Positions 1 to 8,256 of a DNA stretch of 37,044 bases are shown piece after piece. Source of the stretch: an uncultured Pelagibacteraceae bacterium (GTDB taxonomy: Bacteria > Pseudomonadota > Alphaproteobacteria > Pelagibacterales > Pelagibacteraceae); NCBI GenBank assembly GCA_902608845.1, contig CACLPR010000008.1, positions 1 through 37,044 on the forward strand. Direction: 5' to 3'. Position 1 is the first letter of the stretch, and every line of letters begins with the position of its first letter. The position numbers and the translations under genes are program-made. Below the pieces are notes generated by a model, which saw only the letters and a program-made list of their open reading frames with translations, did no database searches and was not told the DNA's origin.

Positions 1-235
1 TTCTTGATACGTTTCTTGAGGCGTTTTGTCTTTTAATAATTCCTGTTTTTGCAATTGACATTAATTCAGAATTTAGCTTTGGTAGAAATGCTAAAGCCTC
101 TTTTTTATCTTTTTTTTCAATTATAGAGTTCATTTTTTTCAATGCAGTTCTATAACGACTCTTTCTAGATCTGTTAACAGCTGTTTGCCTTTTAATTTTT
201 CTAGTTCGTTTAATTGCTGATTTCGTATTCGCCAT
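1..235 (-). CDS. rpsT: 30S ribosomal protein S20, 3' end cut by window edge
   Basis: Small basic 16S rRNA-binding protein of the 30S subunit. The reverse strand from the ATG at 233-235 reads MANTKSAIKRTRK at the N-terminus, the S20 signature, and continues through a Lys/Arg-rich helix to GIIKRQNASRNVSR, matching the conserved C-terminal part of the family. Seventy-eight codons are visible, and the usual length of about 85-90 residues means only a few codons lie outside the window. It follows mutM on the same strand after 50 bases and has its own candidate promoter there. There is no Shine-Dalgarno sequence before the ATG. The rpsT-mutM-ubiE-ubiB order is typical of alphaproteobacteria, where dnaA often follows rpsT. 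Confidence 0.95.
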   Translation of the reverse strand, partial: MANTKSAIKRTRKIKRQTAVNRSRKSRYRTALKKMNSIIEKKDKKEALAFLPKLNSELMSIAKTGIIKRQNASRNVSR

Positions 236-244
236 AAGCGTGAG

Positions 245-273
245 TGTATATCTTCAGATAATGATTGGGTCAA
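245..273 (-). promoter_or_regulatory. Sigma70-type promoter of rpsT
   Basis: On the reverse strand TTGACC (268-273) and TATACA (245-250) are separated by exactly 17 bases. A start about 7 bases past the -10 box would fall near 238, leaving only 2-4 bases before the rpsT ATG at 235. That implies an almost leaderless mRNA, in agreement with the missing Shine-Dalgarno sequence. The boxes are seen directly; the transcription start is inferred. Confidence 0.6.
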
Positions 274-285
274 TACAATAATTGC

Positions 286-1152
286 TTATTTTTGACATAA
301 ATTACAAAAAAAACTAGACCTATTTGAAATAAATTTTTTAAGTATTGTTCCTTCGCAATTATATTTTAAACATTTTTTATTTTCTCTTTGATAGACATTA
401 AAATTTTTTTGAAAAGAACCTTGGTCTCCACTTGTATTAATAAAGTCTCTGATACTAGATCCTCCTCTTTCAATTGCTTTTCTTAAAACTACTTTTGAAA
501 AATGAGAGATTTTTTGACAGTCACTTAAACTAAGTAAACTCACCTTCTTGGATGGTAAAATCTTACATAAAAACAATATTTCACTTGCATAAATGTTGCC
601 GATTCCTGAAACAAAATTTTGATCAATTAAAAAATTCTTAATATTTTTTTTTTTATTTTTAAAAAAATTATAAATATAATTCTTATCAAACAAAGGATCA
701 AAAGGTTCTGGTCCATATTTTTTAAAATTATTAATTATTTGTTCATCATTTTTAAAATAAGAAAAATAGCCAAATCTTCTAGGATCATTATAAATCAGTT
801 TAAAGTTATCAATTTTGATTTCTACATGATTATGTTTTTTAGGTAACAATGGAGAATGATAAAAGCTAGTGTTTGTTATCGAATTTTTTTTTCTAGATTT
901 ATTTATTAAATGAATAGTTCCCGACATTCCAAGGTGTATCATTAAATTTGAGCTATCCTCAAATTTGAGTATTAAATGTTTTGAAAACCTGTCTACTTTA
1001 ATAATTTTTTTTTTTATTATTTTTTTTTCAAAATTTTTTGGGATCTTAAACCTTAAATTTCTATTTTTTATTAATATGTCTCTAATAATCTTTCCTGTAA
1101 TACTCTTATTCAAAGATTGTTTAACAATTTCTACTTCTGGTAATTCAGGCAT
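286..1152 (-). CDS. mutM: Formamidopyrimidine-DNA glycosylase
   Basis: Base-excision repair enzyme that removes 8-oxoguanine and ring-opened purines and cleaves the abasic site. The protein of 288 residues starts MPELPEVE, which supplies the catalytic Pro after Met removal and the Glu next to it, so the start is certain. The middle carries the helix-two-turn-helix region (NFLIDQNFVSGIGNIYASEILF). The C-terminus has the zinc finger with a Cys-x4-Cys pair and a final CNLC, slightly different from the usual two CxxC pairs. Length fits the family. It is divergent from ubiE with a 33-base gap and lies upstream of rpsT on the same strand. Confidence 0.96.
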   Translation of the reverse strand: MPELPEVEIVKQSLNKSITGKIIRDILIKNRNLRFKIPKNFEKKIIKKKIIKVDRFSKHLILKFEDSSNLMIHLGMSGTIHLINKSRKKNSITNTSFYHSPLLPKKHNHVEIKIDNFKLIYNDPRRFGYFSYFKNDEQIINNFKKYGPEPFDPLFDKNYIYNFFKNKKKNIKNFLIDQNFVSGIGNIYASEILFLCKILPSKKVSLLSLSDCQKISHFSKVVLRKAIERGGSSIRDFINTSGDQGSFQKNFNVYQRENKKCLKYNCEGTILKKFISNRSSFFCNLCQK

Positions 1153-1185
1153 TTCATACTATATTAATGTTTTAATATAATTTAT

Positions 1186-1890
1186 ATGCAACAAAATCTT
1201 CAAAATAAAGCAGGACTCGTCGAAGGAGTATTTAATAAAGTCTACGATAAATATGATTTGATGAATGATTTTATGTCATTTGGAATTCATAGACTTTGGA
1301 AAAAAAACCTTATGAATTGGATGAATCCAACGAAAGACAAAAAGTATTTAGATGTTGCTTGTGGCACTGGTGATTTAGGAAAACTATTTTTAGATTATAC
1401 AGATAAGAATGGAGAAATTATCTCTTCAGATTCAAACGATAAAATGATTGAAAAAGGTAAAAAAAGACTAAGGAATTACAAAAATATAAAATGGGTTGTA
1501 GCAGAGGCAGAAAAATTACCATTCGAAAATAACACTTTTGATTATTATACAATTAGTTTTGGTTTACGGAATACAAAAAATTTAAATAAATCTTTATCAG
1601 AAGCGTGCAGAGTTCTTAAACCTGGTGGAAGATATATGTGTTTAGAGTTTTCAAAAATTCAAAATTCTAATTTAGATTTCTTATACAAAAATTACTCAAA
1701 GTTAATTCCTCACATAGGAAAAGCAGTTGTTGGTGATAAAGACCCTTATGAATATTTGACTAAAAGTATAGAAGAATTTGTTAATCAGGAAGAATTGATA
1801 GATTTAATGAAAGAAAATAATTTTAAAAATTGTTCATATAGAAATTTATCTGGCGGAATAGTAGCTATTCATTCTGGTTGGAAAATATAA
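1186..1890 (+). CDS. ubiE: Ubiquinone/menaquinone biosynthesis C-methyltransferase
   Basis: SAM-dependent C-methylation of the quinone ring precursor. The 234-residue protein has the N-terminal VFNKVYDKYDLMNDFMSFG signature, the SAM-binding motif I DVACGTGDL near residues 62-70, and the GLRNTKN and RVLKPGG motifs. Length is near the usual 230-260. The stop overlaps the ubiB start by one base (TAATG), so translation is probably coupled. No Shine-Dalgarno sequence precedes the ATG at 1186. An AT-rich TATAAT at 1176-1181 lies only four bases before it, so the transcript leader must be very short or the promoter lies elsewhere. Confidence 0.95.
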   Translation: MQQNLQNKAGLVEGVFNKVYDKYDLMNDFMSFGIHRLWKKNLMNWMNPTKDKKYLDVACGTGDLGKLFLDYTDKNGEIISSDSNDKMIEKGKKRLRNYKNIKWVVAEAEKLPFENNTFDYYTISFGLRNTKNLNKSLSEACRVLKPGGRYMCLEFSKIQNSNLDFLYKNYSKLIPHIGKAVVGDKDPYEYLTKSIEEFVNQEELIDLMKENNFKNCSYRNLSGGIVAIHSGWKI

Positions 1891-3458
1891 TGTTCAAAAG
1901 ATTAATTACATTATTTAAACTTGGTAGAAAACTCGCTAAATCAGATGTTTTAACTATTGTATCAAAATTTAATAAACCACCTTTACTTATAAATGTAATA
2001 TTTAAATTACTTTCCCTTTCTTTTACAAAAAAAGATGTGTCATTAAATAATTTAAGTGAAGGTGAAAAACTATCTAATTCATTAGCATCAATGGGTACAA
2101 CATTTATTAAACTTGGCCAGTTCCTAGCAACAAGACCTGACATAATAGGTGATAAATTATCAAAGGAATTAGAAAATTTACAAGATAAGCTTCCACCTTT
2201 TTCACAATCCAAAGCAAAAGAAATGATTAAAAAGGATTTAGGTGATGAATTATATAATTCAATAATAAATATAAGTGAACCAGTTGCAGCGGCCTCAATT
2301 GCTCAAGTACATAAAGCTCAAATTAACGATAATGGAGTTATTAAAGACGTAGCAATAAAAATATTAAGACCAGATATAAAAAAAATTTTTAACGAAGAAG
2401 TAGATGCTTTGATGCTTTTTGCCTATATCGTTGAGTCATTTATCAAAAAAACCAAACGATTAAAACTAGTTGAGGTAGTTTTTCTATTGAAAGAAATTAC
2501 TAGTCTTGAGATGGATTTAAGATTTGAAGCCGCTGCTGCTAACGAATATGCAGAAAATACCAAAAATGATGCGGGTTTTGAAGTTCCTAGGATCTATTGG
2601 GATTATACAAGTGAGAATATAATGACACTTGATTGGATCGACGGAGTATCTATTAGAGAAACAGAAGAGCTAGAAAAAAGATCAATTGATACAAAAAAAA
2701 TCGCCACTGATATAATTCAACATTTCTTAAGGCATGCTGTAAGAGATGGTTTTTTTCATGCAGATATGCATCAAGGGAATATTTTTGTAAATGACAATGG
2801 TCAAATTGTTCCTATAGATTTTGGCATAATGGGTAGGTTAGACAATGTTAGTAAAAGATTTTTAGCTGAAATTTTATTTGGTTTTATACAAAGAGATTAT
2901 AAAAAAGTTGCAGAGGTACATCTTGCAGCAGGACTAGTCCCTAATAATGTGCCTGTCAATGATCTTGCTCAAGCATTAAGATCAATCGGTGAACCGATTT
3001 TTGGACACTCTATAAAAAATATCTCAGGTGGAAAACTTTTAAAACAACTTTTTGATGTTACAGAAAAGTTTAATATGCAAACTCAACCTCAGTTACTCAT
3101 GTTACAAAAAACGATGGTAGTGGTTGAAGGAGTTGCAAGAAGATTAAATCCTGAAACAAACATATGGGAAACGTCCAAACCTGTTCTAGAAAAATGGCTA
3201 AAAGAAACTAAAGATCCTATTAATTCAATTAATGAGACATTAAAAGATTCTGTGGAGGTATTAAAACGTCTTCCAAATTTACCTGAAGTAATGGATAAAG
3301 CAAACCAAGCCCTTAATTACCTTGCAAGTGGTCAAATACCCCAAAATTCAAATTCTTATAGTGAATTAAATACTAAAAAAGAAGAAATGAAGTCATTTAG
3401 AAACCAATCTATTATTGGCTTATTATCTCTTGTAATTTTAACCCTATTGGTATTTTAA
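1890..3458 (+). CDS. ubiB: UbiB-family atypical kinase/ATPase for ubiquinone synthesis
   Basis: ABC1/ADCK/UbiB family protein needed for ubiquinone biosynthesis, probably as a membrane-bound ATPase. The ATG overlapping the ubiE stop at 1890 was chosen over an in-frame TTG four codons upstream; it gives 522 residues. Visible motifs are KLGQFLATRPD (KxGQ), the Ala-rich nucleotide loop AAASIAQVHKA, the catalytic HADMHQGN and the metal-binding IDFG. A hydrophobic C-terminal segment (SIIGLLSLVILTLLVF) should anchor it in the inner membrane, as is known for UbiB. It lies between ubiE and coaBC in one rightward operon. Confidence 0.95.
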   Translation: MFKRLITLFKLGRKLAKSDVLTIVSKFNKPPLLINVIFKLLSLSFTKKDVSLNNLSEGEKLSNSLASMGTTFIKLGQFLATRPDIIGDKLSKELENLQDKLPPFSQSKAKEMIKKDLGDELYNSIINISEPVAAASIAQVHKAQINDNGVIKDVAIKILRPDIKKIFNEEVDALMLFAYIVESFIKKTKRLKLVEVVFLLKEITSLEMDLRFEAAAANEYAENTKNDAGFEVPRIYWDYTSENIMTLDWIDGVSIRETEELEKRSIDTKKIATDIIQHFLRHAVRDGFFHADMHQGNIFVNDNGQIVPIDFGIMGRLDNVSKRFLAEILFGFIQRDYKKVAEVHLAAGLVPNNVPVNDLAQALRSIGEPIFGHSIKNISGGKLLKQLFDVTEKFNMQTQPQLLMLQKTMVVVEGVARRLNPETNIWETSKPVLEKWLKETKDPINSINETLKDSVEVLKRLPNLPEVMDKANQALNYLASGQIPQNSNSYSELNTKKEEMKSFRNQSIIGLLSLVILTLLVF

Positions 3459-3466
3459 TTCTTCTC

Positions 3467-4657
3467 ATGACAAATAAAAAAATACTTCTTATCATATGTG
3501 GTGGGATATCTGCATACAAAAGCTTAGAAGTGATAAGGGGTTTAAAAAAAAAGGATGTAAACGTTAAAACAATACTTACAAAGAGTGGTAAAAACTTTGT
3601 AACACCTCTATCTATTTCATCACTTTCGAAAGAAAAAGTATATGAAGACATATTCAGTGCAGAAAATGAGGCTGAAATGGATCATATTTCACTTTCTAGA
3701 TGGGCAGATTTGATTTTAATTGTGCCTGCAACAGCAAATACAATATCAAAATTAAGTTATGGTTTAACCGACGACCTAGCTAGCACTGTTGTTTTAGCAT
3801 CTGATAAACAAGTGTTTTTGGTCCCAGCTATGAATGTCAGAATGTGGGAACACAAATCAACTAAAAAAAATTTATTAAAATTAAAAAGTTATGGTTATAA
3901 GATAATTGGCCCTGAAATTGGGGAAATGGCTTGCGGAGAGTATGGAAAAGGCAAAATGTCAGAACCTTCATATATATTAGAGACTATAGAAAATTATTTT
4001 AAGAATATTGAAAAAAATAAAAAATATAAGGCATTAGTTACAGCTGGACCTACTAAAGAGTTTATAGATCCCGTAAGATTTATAACTAATAAATCAAGTG
4101 GTAAGCAAGGTTATGAAATAGCTAAATCATTAAGAGATAATGGTTTTGAAACAACACTTATTTCTGGAGAAACAAATTTAGATCCAGTTGAAGGAGTAAA
4201 ATTCATTTCAGTTAAAACTGCAGAAGAAATGTTTAGGGAAACTCTCAGAAATCTACCAACTGATGTTGCTATTTTTAATGCAGCAGTAGCAGATTTTAAA
4301 GTTAAAGAGATCAATAGTGAAAAAATTAAAAAAAGCGAAAATTTGGATCTTAAGTTAGAAAAAAATATTGACATTTTATCAAACATATCAAATCATAATT
4401 CACTTAGACCAAAGATTACAATTGGATTTGCAGCAGAATCACAAAACCTTGAAATAAATTCAAAGAAAAAATTAGACCAAAAAAATTGTGATTGGATTAT
4501 TGCAAATGATATTTCTGATAAAACAATAGGTTTTGACTCAGATGATAATGAAGTTTCTATATTTTATAAAAATAAAAAAAGTGAAAAGTTATTAAAGAAA
4601 AACAAATCTTTAATAGCATCTGAGATAGTGGATAGAGTTATCTCTGAGCTTAATTAA
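3467..4657 (+). CDS. coaBC: Bifunctional phosphopantothenoylcysteine decarboxylase/phosphopantothenate-cysteine ligase
   Basis: Performs two consecutive steps of coenzyme A synthesis. The N-terminal flavoprotein half (about residues 1-180) has GGISAYKS at the start, the PAMN motif followed by MWEH, and the substrate-clamp Cys in EMACGEYGKGKM. The C-terminal ligase half begins at about residue 185 with ALVTAGPTKEFIDPVRFITN and carries NAAVADFKVK and GFAAES. At 396 residues it is the normal length. The start at 3467 lies 8 bases after the ubiB stop, with no good Shine-Dalgarno sequence. coaBC next to dut is a common bacterial arrangement. Confidence 0.96.
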   Translation: MTNKKILLIICGGISAYKSLEVIRGLKKKDVNVKTILTKSGKNFVTPLSISSLSKEKVYEDIFSAENEAEMDHISLSRWADLILIVPATANTISKLSYGLTDDLASTVVLASDKQVFLVPAMNVRMWEHKSTKKNLLKLKSYGYKIIGPEIGEMACGEYGKGKMSEPSYILETIENYFKNIEKNKKYKALVTAGPTKEFIDPVRFITNKSSGKQGYEIAKSLRDNGFETTLISGETNLDPVEGVKFISVKTAEEMFRETLRNLPTDVAIFNAAVADFKVKEINSEKIKKSENLDLKLEKNIDILSNISNHNSLRPKITIGFAAESQNLEINSKKKLDQKNCDWIIANDISDKTIGFDSDDNEVSIFYKNKKSEKLLKKNKSLIASEIVDRVISELN

Positions 4658-4660
4658 TCA

Positions 4661-5098
4661 ATGGTAAAGGTTTTATTTAAGAGACTTAACCAAAAAGCAA
4701 AACTTCCAAGTTATAAAACTAGTGGATCTTCGGGCATGGATCTGATGGCATGTGTAGATGGACCTATAACAATCAAACCAAATGAGTCGATGTTGATACC
4801 AACAGGTATTGCGATTGCAATTCCTGAGGATACAGAGGTTCAAATTAGACCAAGATCTGGTCTTGCCGTAGAATCAAGTATTAGTGTGCTAAATACACCA
4901 GGTACAATTGATAGTGATTATAGAGGAGAGCTAAAAATTATTTTATTTAACCATGGTAAAGACGAATTTACTGTCAATGATGAAGATAGAGTTGCTCAAA
5001 TGGTTTTAATGCCAATTTTAAAAGTAGAAATTGAAGAAACAAATGAATTACCAGAGACAGTCAGAGGGTCTGGAGGATTTGGATCTACTGGTAAATAG
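4661..5098 (+). CDS. dut: Deoxyuridine 5'-triphosphate nucleotidohydrolase (dUTPase)
   Basis: Hydrolyses dUTP to dUMP and pyrophosphate, keeping uracil out of DNA and feeding dTMP synthesis. The 145-residue protein shows all five motifs of the trimeric dUTPase family: SSGMDLMA (1), IRPRSGLAV (2), LNTPGTIDSDYRGEL (3, with the catalytic Asp), DRVAQMVL (4) and the glycine-rich C-terminal arm RGSGGFGSTG (5). It begins 3 bases after the coaBC stop, so it is in the same operon. Confidence 0.97.
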   Translation: MVKVLFKRLNQKAKLPSYKTSGSSGMDLMACVDGPITIKPNESMLIPTGIAIAIPEDTEVQIRPRSGLAVESSISVLNTPGTIDSDYRGELKIILFNHGKDEFTVNDEDRVAQMVLMPILKVEIEETNELPETVRGSGGFGSTGK

Positions 5099-5101
5099 TA
5101 A

Positions 5102-5851
5102 ATGTTTAGTAACAAGGACCTAGAGAGATATTCAAGACAGATTGTTTTAAAAAAAGTTGGAGTTTTAGGTCAAAAGAAAATTCAAAATGCTAAAGTTTTA
5201 GTTGTTGGGTGTGGTGGCTTAGGGACACCAGTTATTGATTTACTTTGTCGAGCAGGTATTGGTACAATTGGTATGATGGACCATGATAAAGTGAGTATTT
5301 CAAATTTACATCGACAAGTTATGTTCAATTCTGATGATGTTGGAAAATATAAAGTTAATATTTTAAAAAAAAAAATTAATAAAATTAATAAAAAGATAAA
5401 AGTAAAAATATATAGAATTAAAGCAGAGGATAAAAATTTAGGAAAAATTCTGAAACAGTATGATGTTATTGTTGACGGCACTGATAATTTCAAAGCAAAA
5501 TTTCTTTTAAATAAATTTTCGTTAAAGTATAAAAAAAAACTTATTATTGGAGCTATAAGTAAATTTGAGGGACATATTTTTACATTTGATTTTAATTTAA
5601 AGAAAAGTCCCTGTTTGAAATGCTTCTACCAAGGTGAACCAGCAGAGGGAGTTTTGGATTGTGAAACAGACGGTATTTTAGGATCAACCGCAGTTGTTAC
5701 TGGAAGTCTACAAGCTAATGAGGTTTTGAAATCAATTTTAAATGTCGGTAAAAATTTAATTTCACATATTTTGATTGTAGATTTATTAAATCTTAAATTT
5801 AGAAAAGTGTTATTTAAAAAAAGAGAAGGATGTATATGCGAAAATATTTAA
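5102..5851 (+). CDS. moeB: HesA/MoeB/ThiF-family adenylyltransferase (E1-like)
   Basis: ATP-dependent activation of the C-terminus of a ubiquitin-like sulfur carrier (MoaD or ThiS type) is the family reaction. The 249 residues begin RYSRQIVLKKVG, followed by the nucleotide-binding VVGCGGLG (about 34-41), the NLHRQ motif, the DGTDNF adenylate-site motif, a CLKC zinc pair and a C-terminal CIC in place of the usual second CxxC. There is no rhodanese domain. No MoaD or ThiS gene lies nearby, so the partner (molybdopterin, thiamine or another pathway) cannot be told from context; the symbol is a family-level choice. It starts 3 bases after dut. Confidence 0.85.
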   Translation: MFSNKDLERYSRQIVLKKVGVLGQKKIQNAKVLVVGCGGLGTPVIDLLCRAGIGTIGMMDHDKVSISNLHRQVMFNSDDVGKYKVNILKKKINKINKKIKVKIYRIKAEDKNLGKILKQYDVIVDGTDNFKAKFLLNKFSLKYKKKLIIGAISKFEGHIFTFDFNLKKSPCLKCFYQGEPAEGVLDCETDGILGSTAVVTGSLQANEVLKSILNVGKNLISHILIVDLLNLKFRKVLFKKREGCICENI

Positions 5852-6285
5852 TACTTTTTGTTATATTATTTTTTCCAATTACATCATTCGCTCAAAAAAT
5901 AAATTATTATGTTACTTTAAAACATAATAAAGTGCATGTTAGGTATGGGCCGGGTATGGACTACCAAATTAAATATATTTATAGAAAAGCTGGCTACCCC
6001 TTAAAAGTGATAGATAGGAAGGAAAATTTTAGAAAAATAATTGATCATAAAAACAATAGTGGCTGGATACATTGGACACAATTAGACAATAATATATCAT
6101 TAATCACTACATCAGAAAAAATTCTCTTTAAGAAACCAACAAAATTTTCAGAGCCTTTAGCTAAATTAAGTGAAGGTAGACTTTTGATTGTTATTAAATG
6201 CCAAGATAAATGGTGCAATATCAAAACTGAAGATTATGAAGGTTGGATATTGAAAGATGATAATCTTTGGGGAAAAATTAATTAA
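5836..6285 (+). CDS. Exported protein with bacterial SH3-like domains
   Basis: The ATG at 5836 was preferred to the one at 5830 because GAAGGA at 5825-5830 then stands 5 bases before it, while it would abut the other. The product has a clear signal peptide (MRKYLILFVILFFPITSFAQ) followed by two SH3-like modules. The first has the typical VRYGPGMDYQI and ends in GWIHWTQL; the second ends in GWILKDDLW-like residues. Such domains bind cell-wall or other peptides, but the ligand here is unknown. It overlaps the end of the moeB-like gene by 16 bases and the convergent DUF3501 gene by 8 bases. Length (149 residues) fits the small exported SH3 family known in alphaproteobacteria. Confidence 0.8.
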   Translation: MRKYLILFVILFFPITSFAQKINYYVTLKHNKVHVRYGPGMDYQIKYIYRKAGYPLKVIDRKENFRKIIDHKNNSGWIHWTQLDNNISLITTSEKILFKKPTKFSEPLAKLSEGRLLIVIKCQDKWCNIKTEDYEGWILKDDNLWGKIN

Positions 6286-6871
6286 AATCTGGGGATAAAG
6301 CTTTAATATTATCTTCCGAAAATTTAGTTGTGTGTGAATATTCTTTATGATCAATACCTACTTCAATTGAATTGTTTTGGTCTTTGAACTTGTTTATTTG
6401 ATCATCTGAGAATTTAAAATGAATAAACTGAACTGAAGATGCTTTTCCGTCATCTGAAGTTCTATCTACATCCATTTCTGGAACTGCATAAATTTTTTCA
6501 TCTTCAACTTTAATAAATATATTATTTTCTACTCCACCTAGCTTTCCAAGAAATTCTGCTCTTACAATTGGATTGTCTATCTCAAACATTAAAGTGGCTA
6601 CTAATTCTTTCCCATTTGGGATTAAAGGATTGTATGCAGCAAGTTCATCTGCAACTTGTTCATCTCCACCTTTTTCAATGTAAAGCATTTCTTGAACCTG
6701 GGCAATCATAGTTTCATAACATTCAAAATAAAATGTTGCATAAGGCCCTAAAAGAATTCTTCTATTCTTTTTAAACTCAACTAATTCTTTTCTCATCTGC
6801 CTTCTAACATTTGTGTATGCATCTAAAGGTAGAAGATCTTCTTTTGTAATAATTTTTTGTTCTTTTGGCAT
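6278..6871 (-). CDS. DUF3501 family protein
   Basis: Last gene of the rubrerythrin operon. The 197-residue acidic protein has the family features: an N-terminal DLLPLDAYTNVRRQMRKEL stretch, the FYFECYETMIAQVQEMLYIEKGG block, and a later beta-rich half with IPNGKELVATLMFEID and SSVQFIHFKFS. Its biochemical role is not known. Genes of this family commonly sit next to the same Fe-S protein and a rubrerythrin, which suggests a joint function in iron or peroxide handling (inference). I chose the ATG at 6871, one base after the upstream stop; an alternative ATG at 6883 would overlap that gene by 11 bases. Confidence 0.85.
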   Translation of the reverse strand: MPKEQKIITKEDLLPLDAYTNVRRQMRKELVEFKKNRRILLGPYATFYFECYETMIAQVQEMLYIEKGGDEQVADELAAYNPLIPNGKELVATLMFEIDNPIVRAEFLGKLGGVENNIFIKVEDEKIYAVPEMDVDRTSDDGKASSVQFIHFKFSDDQINKFKDQNNSIEVGIDHKEYSHTTKFSEDNIKALSPDFN

Positions 6872-6872
6872 T

Positions 6873-8198
6873 CTATAATCCATAACTTTTTGAGACTATC
6901 TCGATTGGATGCACAGCTTCATCATTTATAATGTTTGTGTCATCAGCCAACTGCTTAATATGCTTACCAGCCAATGGACAGTCAGATGCCATATATTTAT
7001 TATTTTTTCTTTTAACAGTGCTTGCGGTAGTTTTGCCCACCTTATTTGCTATATCATGAGTTTCTTTCATAATGCCAAAGGTTCCACCATGACCAGCACA
7101 TCTCTCAACAACATCTAATTTAATATTTGGAATTAATTTAAGCATATCTCTTGCCTTATTCCCCATATTTTGTGCTCTAGCGTGACAAGCATTATGAACA
7201 GTTACTCCTCCATCAATTTCTTTCAAACCATCTACCAGCCCTTCTTTGTTGGCAATATCCATTACATATTCATCAATATCGAGTGTATTTTGTGAAAGTT
7301 TCTTAATTACTCCATCATTTGGCATCAATAAAGGCCATTCAAATTTTAACATAAGACCACAACTTGCTGTTAAGGTTACTACTTTATAACCTTTTTCGAC
7401 ATATTTAATTAATTCTCTAGAAACTAACTCTGCTTGTTTTGTAACTTGATCTAGATCTGCTTGTTCTAGATAAGGCATGCCACAACAACCTGCATAAGAA
7501 TGCTCTACTTCTACATTATTATGATGAAGTACTTTCAAAGCTGCTTCTCCGGTTTTTTTCTTATTAAAATTTACAAAACAAGTGGAATAAATTACAACTT
7601 TTCTTTCTTTATACTTTGATAAAATATTTTTTTTAAATTTTTGAAAATAATTTGCGAATGTTTCTTTGTTATATTTTGGTAAAATAGCTCTTTTATCTAT
7701 TCCAGTAAAAAATTCTAAAACCTTTCTAGCAAATTTATTTTTGACATTGGTAATCCAATTTATAAAAAAGCTAAAAAATATTCCTATTTTTGAATTTCGA
7801 TCAATTTGAGTTAATTGGTTAGCAGTTTTTGATATATCACCATTTTTTCTTTGAGCCGTTCTATATCTCAACATCAAATGCGGGAAATCTAAATCAAATT
7901 CGTGTGGTGGTACATAAGGACATTTAGTCATAAAACACATGTCACACAAAGTGCAAGCGTCTACAACAGGTTTAAATTTGTCACTTGAAAGGTCTGATAC
8001 CTCTCCACCGTCTGTCTCATCGATAAAATCAAATAATTTTGGAAAACTGTCACACAAATTAAAACATCTTCTACATCCATGACAAATATCAAACACTCTT
8101 CTCATCTCCTGATCAATTTTCTCAGGATTTATAAAATCAGGATCCCTAAATTTTAATGGGTGTCTTATAGGTGCTTGTGTGCCGCCTTCTTTACTCAT
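6873..8198 (-). CDS. GlpC/HdrD-like 4Fe-4S protein with CCG-type domains
   Basis: Probable electron-transfer or redox protein related to GlpC and heterodisulfide reductase subunit D. From the ATG at 8196-8198 it has 441 residues. Two 4Fe-4S motifs lie near the N-terminus: CHGCRRCFNLC and CTLCDMCFMTKC. Two cysteine-rich CCG-type domains follow: the first has STCFVNF and AGCCGMPY, the second has HNACHA and the variant RCAGHGG, where the second Cys of CCG is replaced. A longer reading frame starting at 8249 would run through the hairpin at 8221-8250 and was not chosen. The partner and electron donor are unknown. Co-transcription with rubrerythrin suggests it could reduce the di-iron protein (inference). 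Confidence 0.85.
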   Translation of the reverse strand: MSKEGGTQAPIRHPLKFRDPDFINPEKIDQEMRRVFDICHGCRRCFNLCDSFPKLFDFIDETDGGEVSDLSSDKFKPVVDACTLCDMCFMTKCPYVPPHEFDLDFPHLMLRYRTAQRKNGDISKTANQLTQIDRNSKIGIFFSFFINWITNVKNKFARKVLEFFTGIDKRAILPKYNKETFANYFQKFKKNILSKYKERKVVIYSTCFVNFNKKKTGEAALKVLHHNNVEVEHSYAGCCGMPYLEQADLDQVTKQAELVSRELIKYVEKGYKVVTLTASCGLMLKFEWPLLMPNDGVIKKLSQNTLDIDEYVMDIANKEGLVDGLKEIDGGVTVHNACHARAQNMGNKARDMLKLIPNIKLDVVERCAGHGGTFGIMKETHDIANKVGKTTASTVKRKNNKYMASDCPLAGKHIKQLADDTNIINDEAVHPIEIVSKSYGL

Positions 8199-8220
8199 AG
8201 ATTTTTTTATAAATGTGATT

Positions 8221-8250
8221 TTTGTGGACGAGAGGGGTTTCGTCCACAAA
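8221..8250 (-). other. Perfect 11-bp stem-loop between rubrerythrin and Fe-S genes
   Basis: TTTGTGGACGA at 8221-8231 and its exact reverse complement at 8240-8250 enclose an 8-base loop. It lies in the 58-base gap between the rubrerythrin stop (8257) and the start of the Fe-S gene (8198). No U-run follows it on the reverse strand, so it does not look like a classic terminator. It may stabilise the rubrerythrin mRNA 3' end or reduce expression of the distal genes. Confidence 0.7.
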
Positions 8251-8256
8251 TTTTGT

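Noticed and set aside
965..1180. Forward-strand frame opposite mutM
   Set aside because: It is antisense to the conserved N-terminal part of mutM, is of low complexity (Phe/Ile-rich) and reflects A/T runs.
8198..8249. N-terminal extension of the Fe-S protein starting at 8249
   Set aside because: It would translate through the hairpin at 8221-8250 and adds residues with no family counterpart; the ATG at 8198 fits better.
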